Assembly: GCA_029953615.1 (NCBI GenBank) | Contig: CP124529.1 | Coordinates: 186,001 to 250,000 of the forward strand | Length of the DNA stretch: 64,000 bases | Reading direction: 5' to 3' | Source of the DNA: Pseudomonas putida | Lineage (GTDB): Bacteria > Pseudomonadota > Gammaproteobacteria > Pseudomonadales > Pseudomonadaceae | Part shown: positions 1 through 8,415 of the stretch, piece after piece | Position numbering within the stretch: position 1 is the stretch's first letter | Layout of the letters: every line of letters starts with the position of its first letter | Notes under the pieces: generated by a model | What the model saw: the letters and a program-made list of their open reading frames with translations, nothing else | What the model was told of the DNA's origin: nothing | The model's database searches: none | Translations under genes and position numbers: made by a program

Positions 1-1838
1 GCGCCTTCGCGAGTACGCACAGCGACGGTTCGTGTTTCGACTTCGCGATCCCCTATAACCAAAAGGTACGGGACCTTGAGCAAAGTATGCTCGCGGATTT
101 TAAAGCCGATCTTCTCATTTCTCAAGTCCGACTTGGCACGGAAACCGCTACCGTTCAGGGTATTTTCCACCTCGAGGGCGAAATCGGCCTGCTTGTCGGT
201 GATGTTCATGATCACGGCCTGGGTTGGTGCCAGCCAGGCCGGGAACACGCCAGCGTAGTGCTCGATCAGCATGCCGATGAAGCGCTCGAACGAACCGAGG
301 ATGGCGCGGTGCAGCATGACCGGGCGCACTCGGCTGTTATCTTCGGCGATATAGCTGGCATCCAGGCGTTCTGGCAGGTTCGGGTCGTACTGCAGGGTAC
401 CGCACTGCCAGTTACGGCCGAGGCAGTCGCGCAGGGTGAACTCGATCTTCGGGCCGTAGAAGGCGCCCTCGCCCGGCTGGTATTCCCACTCCAGCCCCGA
501 CTCGTTCAGGGCGTCGGCCAGCGCGCCTTCGGCACGGTCCCACAGCTCTTCGGAACCCACGCGCTTGGCCGGGCGGGTCGACAGCTTCATGGCGATGTCG
601 GTGAAGCCGAAGTCCTTGTACACGTCCAGGGTCAGCTTGATGAAGTCAGCGGCCTCTTTCTTCACCTGTTCTTCGGTGCAGAAGATGTGCGCGTCGTCCT
701 GCACGAAGCCACGCACGCGCATGATGCCGTGCAGGGCGCCGGACGGCTCGTTACGGTGGCAGGCACCGAACTCGGCCAGGCGCAGCGGCAGGTCGCGGTA
801 GCTCTTCAGGCCCTGGTTGAACACCTGCACGTGGCACGGGCAGTTCATCGGTTTTACCGCGTAGTCACGGCTTTCCGACGAAGTGGTGAACATGTTTTCG
901 GCGTAGTTGGACCAGTGGCCGGAACGCTCCCAGAGGATGCGGTCGACAACCTGCGGGGTCTTGATTTCCTGGTAGCCGTTGACGCGCTGGACCTGGCGCA
1001 TGTACTGCTCGAGCACCTGGTACACGGTCCAGCCGTTGGCGTGCCAGAACACCATGCCCGGGGCTTCTTCCTGCAGGTGGAACAGGTCGAGCTGCTTGCC
1101 GATCTTGCGGTGGTCGCGTTTTTCGGCTTCTTCGATGCGCTGGATGTACGCAGCCAGCTGCTTCTTGTCGGCCCAGGCGGTGCCGTACACGCGTTGCAGC
1201 TGTTCGTTCTTGGCATCACCGCGCCAGTAGGCACCGGACAGCTTGGTCAGCTTGAATGCCTTGAGGAAGCGGGTGTTCGGCACGTGCGGGCCACGGCACA
1301 TGTCGACGTATTCTTCGTGGTAGTACAGGCCCATAGCCTGCTCGTCCGGCATGTCTTCGACCAGGCGCAGCTTGTAGTCTTCGCCACGGGCCTTGAACAC
1401 GTCGATGACTTCGGCACGCGGGGTCACCTTCTTGATGACGTCGTAGTCCTTGTCGATCAGCTCCATCATGCGCTTTTCGATGGCGGCCATGTCTTCAGGG
1501 GTGAAGGGGCGCTCGTAGGCGATGTCGTAGTAGAAGCCTTCGTCGATGACCGGGCCGATGACCATCTTGGCGGTCGGGTACAGCTGCTTCACGGCGTGGC
1601 CGACCAGGTGGGCGCACGAGTGACGGATGATCTCCAGTCCCTCTTCATCTTTAGGGGTGATGATCTGCAGGGTGGCGTCGTTGCTGATCAGGTCGCAGGC
1701 ATCGACCAGCTTGCCGTCGACCTTGCCGGCCACGGTGGCCTTGGCCAGGCCGGCGCCGATGGAAGCGGCGACTTCGGCTACGGATACGGCGTGATCGAAC
1801 GAACGTTGACTGCCATCGGGAAGAGTAATAACGGGCAT
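1..1838 (-). CDS. thrS: Threonyl-tRNA synthetase, 3' end beyond the window
   Basis: Class II aminoacyl-tRNA synthetase charging tRNA-Thr in the cytoplasm. Reading the minus strand from the ATG at 1838 gives an uninterrupted frame of 612 codons to the left edge. It begins [20 protein letters not shown] (the N-terminal TGS domain), continues into the editing domain with an HSCAHL-type zinc motif, then the catalytic core and the anticodon-binding domain. About 28 residues of the usual 640 are missing because the window ends. The start is fixed by a strong Shine-Dalgarno stretch, GGAGAGGAGG, five bases before the ATG. Just upstream lies a hairpin that imitates the tRNA-Thr anticodon arm (1858-1878), suggesting translational autoregulation as known for E. 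coli thrS. A long plus-strand open frame over the same DNA is a shadow. Confidence 0.97.
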   Translation of the reverse strand, partial: MPVITLPDGSQRSFDHAVSVAEVAASIGAGLAKATVAGKVDGKLVDACDLISNDATLQIITPKDEEGLEIIRHSCAHLVGHAVKQLYPTAKMVIGPVIDEGFYYDIAYERPFTPEDMAAIEKRMMELIDKDYDVIKKVTPRAEVIDVFKARGEDYKLRLVEDMPDEQAMGLYYHEEYVDMCRGPHVPNTRFLKAFKLTKLSGAYWRGDAKNEQLQRVYGTAWADKKQLAAYIQRIEEAEKRDHRKIGKQLDLFHLQEEAPGMVFWHANGWTVYQVLEQYMRQVQRVNGYQEIKTPQVVDRILWERSGHWSNYAENMFTTSSESRDYAVKPMNCPCHVQVFNQGLKSYRDLPLRLAEFGACHRNEPSGALHGIMRVRGFVQDDAHIFCTEEQVKKEAADFIKLTLDVYKDFGFTDIAMKLSTRPAKRVGSEELWDRAEGALADALNESGLEWEYQPGEGAFYGPKIEFTLRDCLGRNWQCGTLQYDPNLPERLDASYIAEDNSRVRPVMLHRAILGSFERFIGMLIEHYAGVFPAWLAPTQAVIMNITDKQADFALEVENTLNGSGFRAKSDLRNEKIGFKIREHTLLKVPYLLVIGDREVETRTVAVRTREG

Positions 1839-1857
1839 GGCGCCTCCTCTCCTAGTG

Positions 1858-1878
1858 GTGACCCCTACCAAAGGTCAC
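1858..1878 (-). promoter_or_regulatory. thrS leader hairpin resembling the tRNA-Thr(GGU) anticodon arm
   Basis: On the minus strand the sequence is GTGACC, then a UUUGGUAGG loop region, then GGTCAC. Folded like an anticodon arm it gives the stem GACCU/GGGUC and a seven-base loop UUGGUAG, so that GGU sits at positions 34-36, the anticodon of tRNA-Thr. It ends 19 bases before the thrS ATG, directly upstream of the Shine-Dalgarno sequence. In E. coli, ThrRS binds a comparable operator in its own mRNA and blocks ribosome loading. That the same happens here is inferred. Farther upstream in the leader (about 1895-1975) are further small hairpins, for example AAGCC-GAAA-GGCTT. The remaining sequence to 2175 holds no recognisable gene. 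Confidence 0.7.
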
Positions 1879-2175
1879 GTGGGTTGGGATGAGCCAGTAC
1901 AAGATCCGACCTGCCTTCCCGCAAAGGAAGCCTGCCTCACAGTGGCAGAAGCCTTTCGGCTTGCAAGGGACGAACCAGAGTGACTGGAAAGAAAAAAGAT
2001 AGCTGCAAGCTGCACGTTGTCAGCTGCAAGCCGGGCATGCTAGCACGCGGGTTGCATGCCAGGCAGAAATATTTGGAAATTACAGACTTCGGCTGAACTT
2101 ACACGGAAAAATTCCTATCAGACCTTGGGAAGCAACCTACTCTTGATGAGACCTTAACCCAAGGAGTAACTGGTT

Positions 2176-2481
2176 ATGCGAGTTCCGTCTCTTCTGGCCC
2201 TGGCGGCCGCTGGGGCCCTGCTGCTGCCCATGGCTGCGAACGCCGGCAACTTCCCGGCAGGGAAGGAGGCCGCCTACATGACCCAGTGCACGCAAGTGGC
2301 ACAAGGCCAAGGCGTTGATGCTGCGACCGCGAAAAAACACTGCGACTGTGGCGCGCAAACCATCAAAAAGAATTTCACCGACGCGGAAATTGCCGACCTG
2401 GACAGCAACGATGGCGTGGACGCCAAGCTGATGCAGAAGGCGCAGACGGTCGTGAAACAGGCCTGCGCACCGAAGAGCTGA
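2176..2481 (+). CDS. Small secreted protein with four cysteines
   Basis: 101 residues. The N-terminus is a clear Sec signal peptide with probable cleavage after ANA at about residue 23, so the mature protein of about 78 residues should be periplasmic or secreted. It contains four cysteines (38, 56, 58, 97), including a CDC pair, consistent with two disulphides or a metal site. The rest is charged and probably helical, with a DLDSNDGVDAK stretch. A Shine-Dalgarno AAGGAG precedes the ATG by about nine bases. I do not recognise a functional family. It stands alone between the divergent thrS leader and the cold-shock gene. Confidence 0.8.
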   Translation: MRVPSLLALAAAGALLLPMAANAGNFPAGKEAAYMTQCTQVAQGQGVDAATAKKHCDCGAQTIKKNFTDAEIADLDSNDGVDAKLMQKAQTVVKQACAPKS

Positions 2482-2643
2482 AACCTTAAAGCCAGAGCAG
2501 ACCAGCCATTCTTTGAGCTGGATCAAGATCCGGCGAAGGTAAAAGGCGCTAGATGCGCAGAATTAGACTATGATGTGTTCCGTGCTCCGTAGCCTCGGCC
2601 GCATTGCACCACTGAAAAAACTAAATGTTCTGGAGATTCACCC

Positions 2644-2856
2644 ATGTCCAATCGCCAACAAGGCACCGTCAAATGGTTCAATGATGAGAAAGGCTACGGC
2701 TTCATCACCCCAGCAGGCGGCGGCGACGACCTGTTCGTTCACTTCAAGGCCATCGAATCTGACGGCTTCAAGAGCCTGAAAGAAGGCCAGACTGTTTCCT
2801 TCGTCGCCGAGCGCGGCCAGAAGGGCATGCAGGCTGCACAGGTTCGTCCGGAGTAA
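2644..2856 (+). CDS. CspA-family cold-shock protein
   Basis: 70-residue single cold-shock domain, the standard length. The RNA-binding motifs RNP1 (KGYGFITP) and RNP2 (DLFVHF) are both intact. These proteins bind single-stranded RNA/DNA, melt secondary structure and act as RNA chaperones. The N-terminal [17 protein letters not shown] matches Pseudomonas CapB/CspD-like paralogues, but the exact paralogue cannot be fixed from sequence alone. The gene is monocistronic, with a short untranslated leader after 2570 and a strong intrinsic terminator immediately downstream. Confidence 0.93.
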   Translation: MSNRQQGTVKWFNDEKGYGFITPAGGGDDLFVHFKAIESDGFKSLKEGQTVSFVAERGQKGMQAAQVRPE

Positions 2857-2869
2857 TTCGGATAGCTGT

Positions 2870-2900
2870 AAAAAAACCCGCCCTTGTGGCGGGTTTTTTT
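2870..2900 (+). terminator. Intrinsic terminator of the cold-shock gene
   Basis: AAAAACCCGCC, loop CTTGT, then GGCGGGTTTTTTT. A G+C-rich stem followed by seven T residues, 14 bases after the stop codon. Confidence 0.95.
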
Positions 2901-2933
2901 ATGGGTATCTGCCAGGCTGCACGCACTCGCTTT

Positions 2934-3052
2934 CCTGTAGGAGCGGCCTTGTGTCGCGATGGGGCGCAAAGCGGCCCCAGGGTTCAGCTTCGCAGCGTCA
3001 ATTGCCGGGGCCGCTTTGCGGCCCTGTCGCGACACAAGGCCGCTCCTGCAGG
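2934..3052. repeat. REP-type inverted pair, TGTCGCGA variant
   Basis: Two outward arms, CCTGTAGGAGCGGCCTTGTG and its near-perfect reverse complement, enclose an inner pair GCAAAGCGGCCCC / GGGGCCGCTTTGC. This is the second REP family found in P. putida-group intergenic regions, differing from the TGTGGGAGCGGGC family that occurs elsewhere in this window. It sits between a plus-strand and a minus-strand gene that converge. Confidence 0.85.
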
Positions 3053-3075
3053 GACCGCGCAGCCCACATAATCGG

Positions 3076-3387
3076 TCAACCGCAATTGACGCGAATCACC
3101 TTGCCCTGCTCGTCCACATTCAGGTTCAGGCGCTCGGAGCGGTACTCCAGGGTGACCACGTCGTGCGGCTTGAGAATGCGGGCCATCTGCGAGCCACTGG
3201 CCTTGCGTGCCTGCTCCAGCAGCTCGGCGCTAGCAGGCTTGCCAATGGCAAAATCGGCGCCGCTGGCTTCGCAGCGGCCATCGTTGCCTGCCGGTGCAGC
3301 GCCACCAGCAGAACTGCCACCAGTGCTGCAACCAGCCAGCACAGCAGCCACCGCCAGGGTTGCCAGGTAAGCACGGGTACGGAACAT
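3076..3387 (-). CDS. I78-family peptidase inhibitor-like lipoprotein
   Basis: 103 residues from the ATG at 3387. The signal peptide ends in the lipobox LAGC (Cys20), so it should be an outer-membrane or periplasmic lipoprotein. After a Gly/Ser/Ala linker, the C-terminal half (CEASGADFAIGKPAS through KVIRVNCG) has the look of the peptidase inhibitor I78 family: small proteins with a flexible binding loop and a terminal NCG that inhibit serine proteases. A target protease cannot be named. The longer frame starting at 3450 has no ribosome site and is not preferred. Confidence 0.78.
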   Translation of the reverse strand: MFRTRAYLATLAVAAVLAGCSTGGSSAGGAAPAGNDGRCEASGADFAIGKPASAELLEQARKASGSQMARILKPHDVVTLEYRSERLNLNVDEQGKVIRVNCG

Positions 3388-3663
3388 GAAGCCTCCTAAA
3401 TCGGTCCGGGAACTGTCTGATCCGACCGTTCCACTCATCATTTGTTGCAAAACCGGTCAAGTCTGCCTGAACTCGCTGGTAGAGGCGAAAGCGCAATCGT
3501 GACCGGATTTTGCACAACCCGCTGCGTTTGCCATATGCTTAAGCCACAAGGTCACTGACGCAAAGTCATGATTTAGTGCAAGAAGTGGAGCGCACCCGGC
3601 CTCCATCGAACACCAGGGTCAGGTGTTCGCCCCTTCGTCCTGGGCCCCAAGCGAGAGCCTTTC

Positions 3664-3876
3664 ATGAGCAGCCACAGCATCGATGCCGATATCAAGGTCA
3701 AATGGGCCGAGGGCCAGAGCGCGTACAGCCCTGGCACACCGGAAGAGTTGCTGTTGATTGCCATCGACCTGCTGGTGCGCGATCGCGGCGCCGAGGCGGC
3801 GCGCAGCTTTATCGACCAGGTGTTCGAGCGCTTCGCGCCGCACACGGCTATTCCAATCGCGCCAAACGGGCGCTGA
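3664..3876 (+). CDS. Small hypothetical protein
   Basis: 70 residues, no signal peptide or membrane segment. It has a mid-section rich in Leu/Ile/Ala that should form an amphipathic helix (EELLLIAIDLLVRDRGAEAA). Codon choice is GC-rich at third positions as in neighbouring genes. Its last 29 bases overlap the 3' end of the convergent nucleoside hydrolase gene. The Shine-Dalgarno sequence is weak (GCGAGAG). I do not recognise a family, and the evidence that it is expressed is the coding-like composition only. Confidence 0.55.
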   Translation: MSSHSIDADIKVKWAEGQSAYSPGTPEELLLIAIDLLVRDRGAEAARSFIDQVFERFAPHTAIPIAPNGR

Positions 3877-4849
3877 GCAGGTCGAACAGGCCCTGAGCAT
3901 CGCCCTGCTCTACCCACATCACATTGGCTGGCTGCTTTAGCACGCCATACCAGTCGGCCAGGGTCTGGCCGAAGCTGGGGCCTTCGCGGCTGTCGATGCT
4001 CATGTGGATGCGCCGGCCGCTGAACAGCTCGGGCTTGAGCAAGTAGGCGATGACGCTGGCGTCGTGCACCGGGCCGCCGGGCATGCCGTACAGGTCCATG
4101 TCGTGGGTGATGTAGGCGTTGAGGATATCCACCACCCGCTTGCTGGCCTTGTTGTTCACCGCTGCCAGCTGCTTGAGGCGGGCGTCGCTGGTCAGCAGCT
4201 TGTGGGTGACGTCCAGCGGCAGGTAGGCCAGTTGCACGCCGCTGGCCAGCACCACTTCGGCGGCATGCGGGTCGGCATAGAGGTTGAATTCTGCCGCCGG
4301 GGTGATGTTGCCGCCGTTGAAATGCGCACCGCCCATTACCACCACTTGCTTGATGCCTTTGGCGATGTCCGGGCGCTGGATCAGCGCCAGGGCCAGGTTG
4401 GTCTGCGGGCCGAGCATGGCGATGGTAATGCTGTGCGGTTTGGCGGCGCCCAGGGTGTCGACCAGGTATTGCACGGCATTGCCCTGGGCCAGTGGCGCTT
4501 TCGGTTCGTGGACCTGGACGCCGGTGAGGCCTTCTTCGCCGTGCACTTCGGCGGCGTAGACCGGCTTGCGCACCAGCGGGCGCGCGGCGCCGGCGTATAC
4601 GGGGATGTCTTCGCGACCGGCCCATTCGCGGGCCAGGCGGGCGTTGCGCGAGGTGTTTTCCAGGCGCACATTGCCGGCCACGGTGGTGATGGCGCGGATG
4701 TTGAGCTCGTCGGGCGAGGCCATGGCCAGGAACAGCGCGACCACATCGTCGGCGCCGGGGTCGGTGTCGATGATCAGGTCAATGGGGGCGGCCTGGAGGG
4801 TGGTTGCTGCGGCCATGAGGGCGATTCCTTGTAGCAGGGGTTTGAGCAT
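3848..4849 (-). CDS. Exported inosine/uridine-preferring nucleoside hydrolase
   Basis: 333 residues from the ATG at 4849, which has AGGAG eight bases upstream. The N-terminus is a Sec signal peptide (MLKPLLQGIALMAAATTLQA). The mature part opens with the calcium-binding DTDPGADD motif that defines IU nucleoside hydrolases, and carries the PAAEFNLYADPHAA and THDMDLYG-type active-site segments. The reaction is hydrolysis of the N-glycosidic bond of a ribonucleoside to base plus ribose. It is the last gene downstream of rbsD on the same strand, after a REP-filled gap of about 225 bases. The ribose released in the periplasm could be captured by RbsB. Most family members are cytoplasmic, so the signal peptide is the notable feature. 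Confidence 0.9.
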   Translation of the reverse strand: MLKPLLQGIALMAAATTLQAAPIDLIIDTDPGADDVVALFLAMASPDELNIRAITTVAGNVRLENTSRNARLAREWAGREDIPVYAGAARPLVRKPVYAAEVHGEEGLTGVQVHEPKAPLAQGNAVQYLVDTLGAAKPHSITIAMLGPQTNLALALIQRPDIAKGIKQVVVMGGAHFNGGNITPAAEFNLYADPHAAEVVLASGVQLAYLPLDVTHKLLTSDARLKQLAAVNNKASKRVVDILNAYITHDMDLYGMPGGPVHDASVIAYLLKPELFSGRRIHMSIDSREGPSFGQTLADWYGVLKQPANVMWVEQGDAQGLFDLLSARLARLE

Positions 4850-4897
4850 GGGTGGCACTCCTGTTGCCTGGGTTGGTATTCCTGAAACACCGCAAAT

Positions 4898-5048
4898 CCC
4901 TGTGGGAGCGGTTTTACCCGTGAAGAAAGCAACGCGGTGGATGGCACCGGCTTCGCCGGTGTTCGCGGGTGAACCCGCTCCCACACGGGGCCTGCGGTAA
5001 ATGGCACCGGCGTTGCCGGTGTTCGCGGGCATGCCCGCTCCCACAGGG
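4898..5048. repeat. Three clustered REP elements
   Basis: TGTGGGAGCGGTTTTACCCG, then GGTTCACCCGCTCCCACA-like and GCATGCCCGCTCCCACAGG arms, interspersed with the ATGGCACCGGC...GCCGGTGTTCGCGGG spacer seen in other copies. The cluster fills the gap between rbsD and the nucleoside hydrolase and could stabilise the 3' end of the rbs message. Confidence 0.85.
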
Positions 5049-5073
5049 GATCTGCGTTGGGCAAGACGACGAG

Positions 5074-5472
5074 TTAGAAGGTTACGCCGGAGATCAGCGC
5101 GATGTTGCTGTAGGGTTGGCATTCGCCAGTACGCACGACCGCACGGGCACTGCGCGACAGCACTTTGAAATCTTCATGGCTCAGCCATTCGCGCTTGCCC
5201 AGCTTGCCCTTGAGCCGCTCGATCTCGACCAGCGCCGGCGGCACCACTTTGTGCATCTCTTCGGCCAGCACATGCCGCTCCACCTGCAACTCGCTCAGCA
5301 CAACCCGCAACACGCTGGCGAAATCCGGCAGACCAGGCGTGACGGCCAGGTCGATCAGTTCGACGCCCGGCGGCACCGGCAACCCGGCATCGCCGATTAC
5401 CAGGATGTCGCCATGCCCCATTCCGGCAATGGTCCGCGACAGGGCGATGTTCAGCAGCGGGGTTTTCTTCAT
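5074..5472 (-). CDS. rbsD: D-ribose pyranase
   Basis: 132 residues, the usual RbsD length of about 130-140. It interconverts beta-pyranose and beta-furanose forms of ribose so that the kinase receives the furanose. The family signature [16 protein letters not shown] with the active-site His and Asp lies near the N-terminus, and the C-terminal [19 protein letters not shown] matches the conserved TGE..PYAN..L tail. Its start overlaps the end of rbsK by four bases (ATGA), indicating translational coupling within the ribose operon. Confidence 0.96.
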   Translation of the reverse strand: MKKTPLLNIALSRTIAGMGHGDILVIGDAGLPVPPGVELIDLAVTPGLPDFASVLRVVLSELQVERHVLAEEMHKVVPPALVEIERLKGKLGKREWLSHEDFKVLSRSARAVVRTGECQPYSNIALISGVTF

Positions 5473-6377
5473 GGCCCAAGCTCCGCCAGGTAAGGAATCG
5501 ACGGCTGGGCGCCGGCGCGGGTAACCGACAGGGCCGCGGCGCGCTGGCCGAAAGCGATGGCTTCGCCCTCCTCCAGGCCGCGTACCAGGCCAGCGGCAAA
5601 GCCACCAATGAAGGTGTCGCCGGCGGCAGTGGTGTCCAGCGGCTGCACCACCGGTGCGGGGAAGTGCTGGTGGCCCTTGGGGGTGACCAGCAAGGCACCT
5701 TGCGCGCCCAGGGTGATGATCACTTTGCCCGCGCCCAGTTGCAGCAAGCGCTCGCCGGCACGCCGGGCACTGTCCAGGTCAGTCACCGCCACGCCGGTCA
5801 GAGCTTCGGCCTCGCTTTCGTTGGGCGTCAGGTAGTCGATGTGGGCGAACCAGTCCGCCGGCAAGGGGCCGGTCGCCGGTGCCGGGTTCAGGATCACCTG
5901 CTTGCCCAGTGCACGCCCCCTGGCCAGGGTCCAGGCCACGGTGTCGGCCGGCACTTCCAGCTGGCAGATGATCACCTCGGCCGCCTGCAGCAGCGCATCG
6001 AACCGCTGCACCGACTGCGGCGTCAGCAGGCCGTTGCCACCGGGAATGATGACAATGCAGTTCTGGCTGGCGGCATCCACGGTGATCAGCGCCACACCGC
6101 TGGACACGCCCTGGCAGGTGATGACGCCCTGGCAGTCGATGCCTTCCACATACAAGGCCCGGTGCAGTTGCCGGCCATAATCATCGTCGCCGACGTTGCC
6201 GATCATCGCCACGCTGCCACCCAGGCGCGCCACGGCCACCGCCTGGTTGGCCCCCTTGCCGCCCGGTGCGGTGAAAAAGCTTTCGCCGGGGAGTGTTTCG
6301 CCGGCCCGGGGCAGGCGTTGGGCGCGGGCCACCAGGTCCATGTTGAGGCTACCGACTACCACGACCTTGGCATTCAT
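5469..6377 (-). CDS. rbsK: Ribokinase
   Basis: 302 residues. PfkB-family sugar kinase phosphorylating ribose to ribose 5-phosphate with ATP. The N-terminal [20 protein letters not shown] and [15 protein letters not shown] substrate motifs are intact. The C-terminal [16 protein letters not shown] contains the anion hole and catalytic Asp (AAGD rather than the commoner GAGD). It lies 15 bases downstream of rbsR and overlaps rbsD by four bases, so it is co-transcribed with both. Confidence 0.96.
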   Translation of the reverse strand: MNAKVVVVGSLNMDLVARAQRLPRAGETLPGESFFTAPGGKGANQAVAVARLGGSVAMIGNVGDDDYGRQLHRALYVEGIDCQGVITCQGVSSGVALITVDAASQNCIVIIPGGNGLLTPQSVQRFDALLQAAEVIICQLEVPADTVAWTLARGRALGKQVILNPAPATGPLPADWFAHIDYLTPNESEAEALTGVAVTDLDSARRAGERLLQLGAGKVIITLGAQGALLVTPKGHQHFPAPVVQPLDTTAAGDTFIGGFAAGLVRGLEEGEAIAFGQRAAALSVTRAGAQPSIPYLAELGP

Positions 6378-6392
6378 GACATTTCCTTAGCA

Positions 6393-7415
6393 TCAGCGGC
6401 AATCGTTGAACAGGTCCGGGCGCGGCCCGGTGGACTCGCGCAGCACGATGCGCGGGGCGACGATACGTTGCTCTGCCGCGCCCTGCCGCGGTGTGCCGAT
6501 ACGTGCCAGCAACAGCGACGCGGCGCTCTCGCCCAACGCGCGGATCGACTGGCCCACCGTGGTCAACGGCGGGTACACATAGCGGCTGAGTTCGATGTCG
6601 TCGAAGCCGATCACCGACAGCTCGCCGGGCACGTTGATATTGCGTTCGGCTGCGGCGCGCAGCACGCCGAAACCGATCATGTCGTTGCCGGCGAAAATCG
6701 CCGTGGGCCGCTTGCCCTCCAGCAACCGGGCTGCCGCTGCATGGCCACCCGGGCTGGTGAAGTCGCAGTGCAGCACGCGGTTGGCCAGCACCGGTACGCC
6801 GGCCTCGGCCATGGCGCGGCGGAAGCCGCTCAGGCGCAGCTGGGTCACCCCGGTCTCGGCAGGGCCACCAATGTAGGCGATGTCGCGGTGGCCAAGCTCC
6901 AGCAGGTGCCGGGTGGCCAGGTAGGCGCCCTGCTCGTGGTCGATGCGCACCAGGTCGGCATCGACGCCATCCAGTTCGCGGTCGACGATCACCATGGGCG
7001 TGCGCACGCCAGCCAGGCTTTGCAGCAGGTCGCCGTCCTGGCCGACCGAAGCCACCACCAGGCCGTCGATGCGTTTTTCCAGCAGCACGCGCAGGTAGCT
7101 GCGCTGCTTCTGCGGGTTGTCGTCAGAGTTGCACAGAATCACGCAGTAGCCGTTGCGTTCGCAGGCGTCTTCGATACCCCGTGCCAGCTCGGCGAAGTAC
7201 GGGTTGACGCTGTTGGGCACCAGCAAGCCGATGGTGGCCGTGCTGCGCGCCTTCAGCGAGCGGGCCACGGCGCTGGGCACGTAGTCGAGTTCGGCGATGG
7301 CGGCTTCGACTTTCAGCCGCACCTGCTCGCTGACCGGCCGGGTCTTGTTCAGTACATGGGACACAGTGGTGTAGGAAATACCCGCCAGTGCCGCGACGTC
7401 TTTGATGGTTGCCAT
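6393..7415 (-). CDS. rbsR: LacI-family ribose operon repressor
   Basis: 340 residues from the ATG at 7415. The first 25 residues form the LacI helix-turn-helix (MATIKDVAALAGISYTTVSH) with hinge helix (SAVARSLKARSTATIGLLVP). The rest is a periplasmic-binding-protein-like effector domain expected to sense ribose or a derivative. It starts four bases after rbsC ends, so the repressor is inside the operon it should control. A 14-base palindrome at 10980-10993 in front of rbsB is the likely operator. Confidence 0.94.
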   Translation of the reverse strand: MATIKDVAALAGISYTTVSHVLNKTRPVSEQVRLKVEAAIAELDYVPSAVARSLKARSTATIGLLVPNSVNPYFAELARGIEDACERNGYCVILCNSDDNPQKQRSYLRVLLEKRIDGLVVASVGQDGDLLQSLAGVRTPMVIVDRELDGVDADLVRIDHEQGAYLATRHLLELGHRDIAYIGGPAETGVTQLRLSGFRRAMAEAGVPVLANRVLHCDFTSPGGHAAAARLLEGKRPTAIFAGNDMIGFGVLRAAAERNINVPGELSVIGFDDIELSRYVYPPLTTVGQSIRALGESAASLLLARIGTPRQGAAEQRIVAPRIVLRESTGPRPDLFNDCR

Positions 7416-7419
7416 GTTC

Positions 7420-8415
7420 TCAGTTCCGCCGGCCTGCGCGCCGGCTACGGTAAGTGTCGAGCACCACGGCGATGACAATCACCGCCCCGGTGATGATGCG
7501 TTTGGTCGGTTCGCTGGCCCCGATCTGCGCCAGCCCTGCAGCCAGCACCGAAATGATCAGCACGCCAAAGAAGGTACTGATGACCGAGCCACGGCCGCCC
7601 ATCAGGCTGGTGCCGCCAATTACCACGGCGGCGATCACCTGCAGCTCCAGGCCGGAACCGGCATTGGGGTCGGCCGCTTCCAGGCGCGAGATCTGGAACA
7701 GCGCAGCCAGGCCGGCAAGCAGGCCCATCAGGGCGAACACCAACACCTTGTAGGGGCGCGGGTCGATGCCTGCCAGGCGCACGGCCTCTTCGTTGGTGCC
7801 GATGCCGATCAGGTAGCGGCCGAACACCGTGCGGGTCAGCACCAGCTGGGCCAGCACGATCACCAGCAAGGCGATGATGAAGGCCGGCGAGATGCCGAAC
7901 GCGATGGGGTTGGAGAACCAGGCATAGGCATCGCCGATATAGGCGGTGCGCGAGTCGGTGAACTGGTAGGCCAGGCCACGGGCCATTTCCAGCACGCCGA
8001 GCGAGACGATGAACGACGGAATGCGCCAGGCTACGGTGACGCCGCCGGTAATGCTGCCGGCCAGCGCGGCCACGGCCATGCCCAGCAGGGCCGAGGGCAG
8101 CACGCCCCAGCCCCAGCTGAGGATCGCCACGCTGACCGTCGAGGCCGCCAGCGCCAGTACCGAGCCCACCGACAGGTCGATGCCACCGATGATCAGCACG
8201 AAGGTCATGCCCACTGCCAGTACCATCAGGTCGGGGATCTGGTTGGCCAGGGTACTGAAGGTGTTGTACGACCAGAAGTGGCTGCTGAGGAACGAGAACA
8301 GCACGATCATCGCCAGCAAGGCGCCGGCCAGGCCCAGGTAGGTACCCAGGCCAAGATAGGTGCCACTGCGGCGCACCGGTGCGGTGCCTTGGCTGTCGAG
8401 CGGGGTGGTTTTCAT
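7420..8415 (-). CDS. rbsC: Ribose ABC transporter permease
   Basis: 331 residues, strongly hydrophobic with eight to ten predicted membrane helices. It is a BPD_transp_2 family permease of carbohydrate uptake ABC systems, forming the channel through the inner membrane. It carries the family segments GGIDLSVGSVLALAA and ALMGLLAGLAALFQISRLEA with a terminal GRRN. It overlaps the end of rbsA by four bases and is followed four bases later by rbsR. Confidence 0.95.
   Translation of the reverse strand: MKTTPLDSQGTAPVRRSGTYLGLGTYLGLAGALLAMIVLFSFLSSHFWSYNTFSTLANQIPDLMVLAVGMTFVLIIGGIDLSVGSVLALAASTVSVAILSWGWGVLPSALLGMAVAALAGSITGGVTVAWRIPSFIVSLGVLEMARGLAYQFTDSRTAYIGDAYAWFSNPIAFGISPAFIIALLVIVLAQLVLTRTVFGRYLIGIGTNEEAVRLAGIDPRPYKVLVFALMGLLAGLAALFQISRLEAADPNAGSGLELQVIAAVVIGGTSLMGGRGSVISTFFGVLIISVLAAGLAQIGASEPTKRIITGAVIVIAVVLDTYRSRRAGRRN

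Noticed and set aside
87..1892. Long plus-strand open frame opposite thrS
   Set aside because: It has no ribosome site or recognisable domain and is explained by the high-GC antisense of thrS, which matches its family without a break.
5664..7475. Long plus-strand frame opposite rbsK/rbsR
   Set aside because: Shadow of the two well-defined rbs genes; the translation is His/Gln/Ala-rich without domain structure, as expected for antisense of GC-rich coding DNA. The same holds for the plus-strand frame at 9219-10997.
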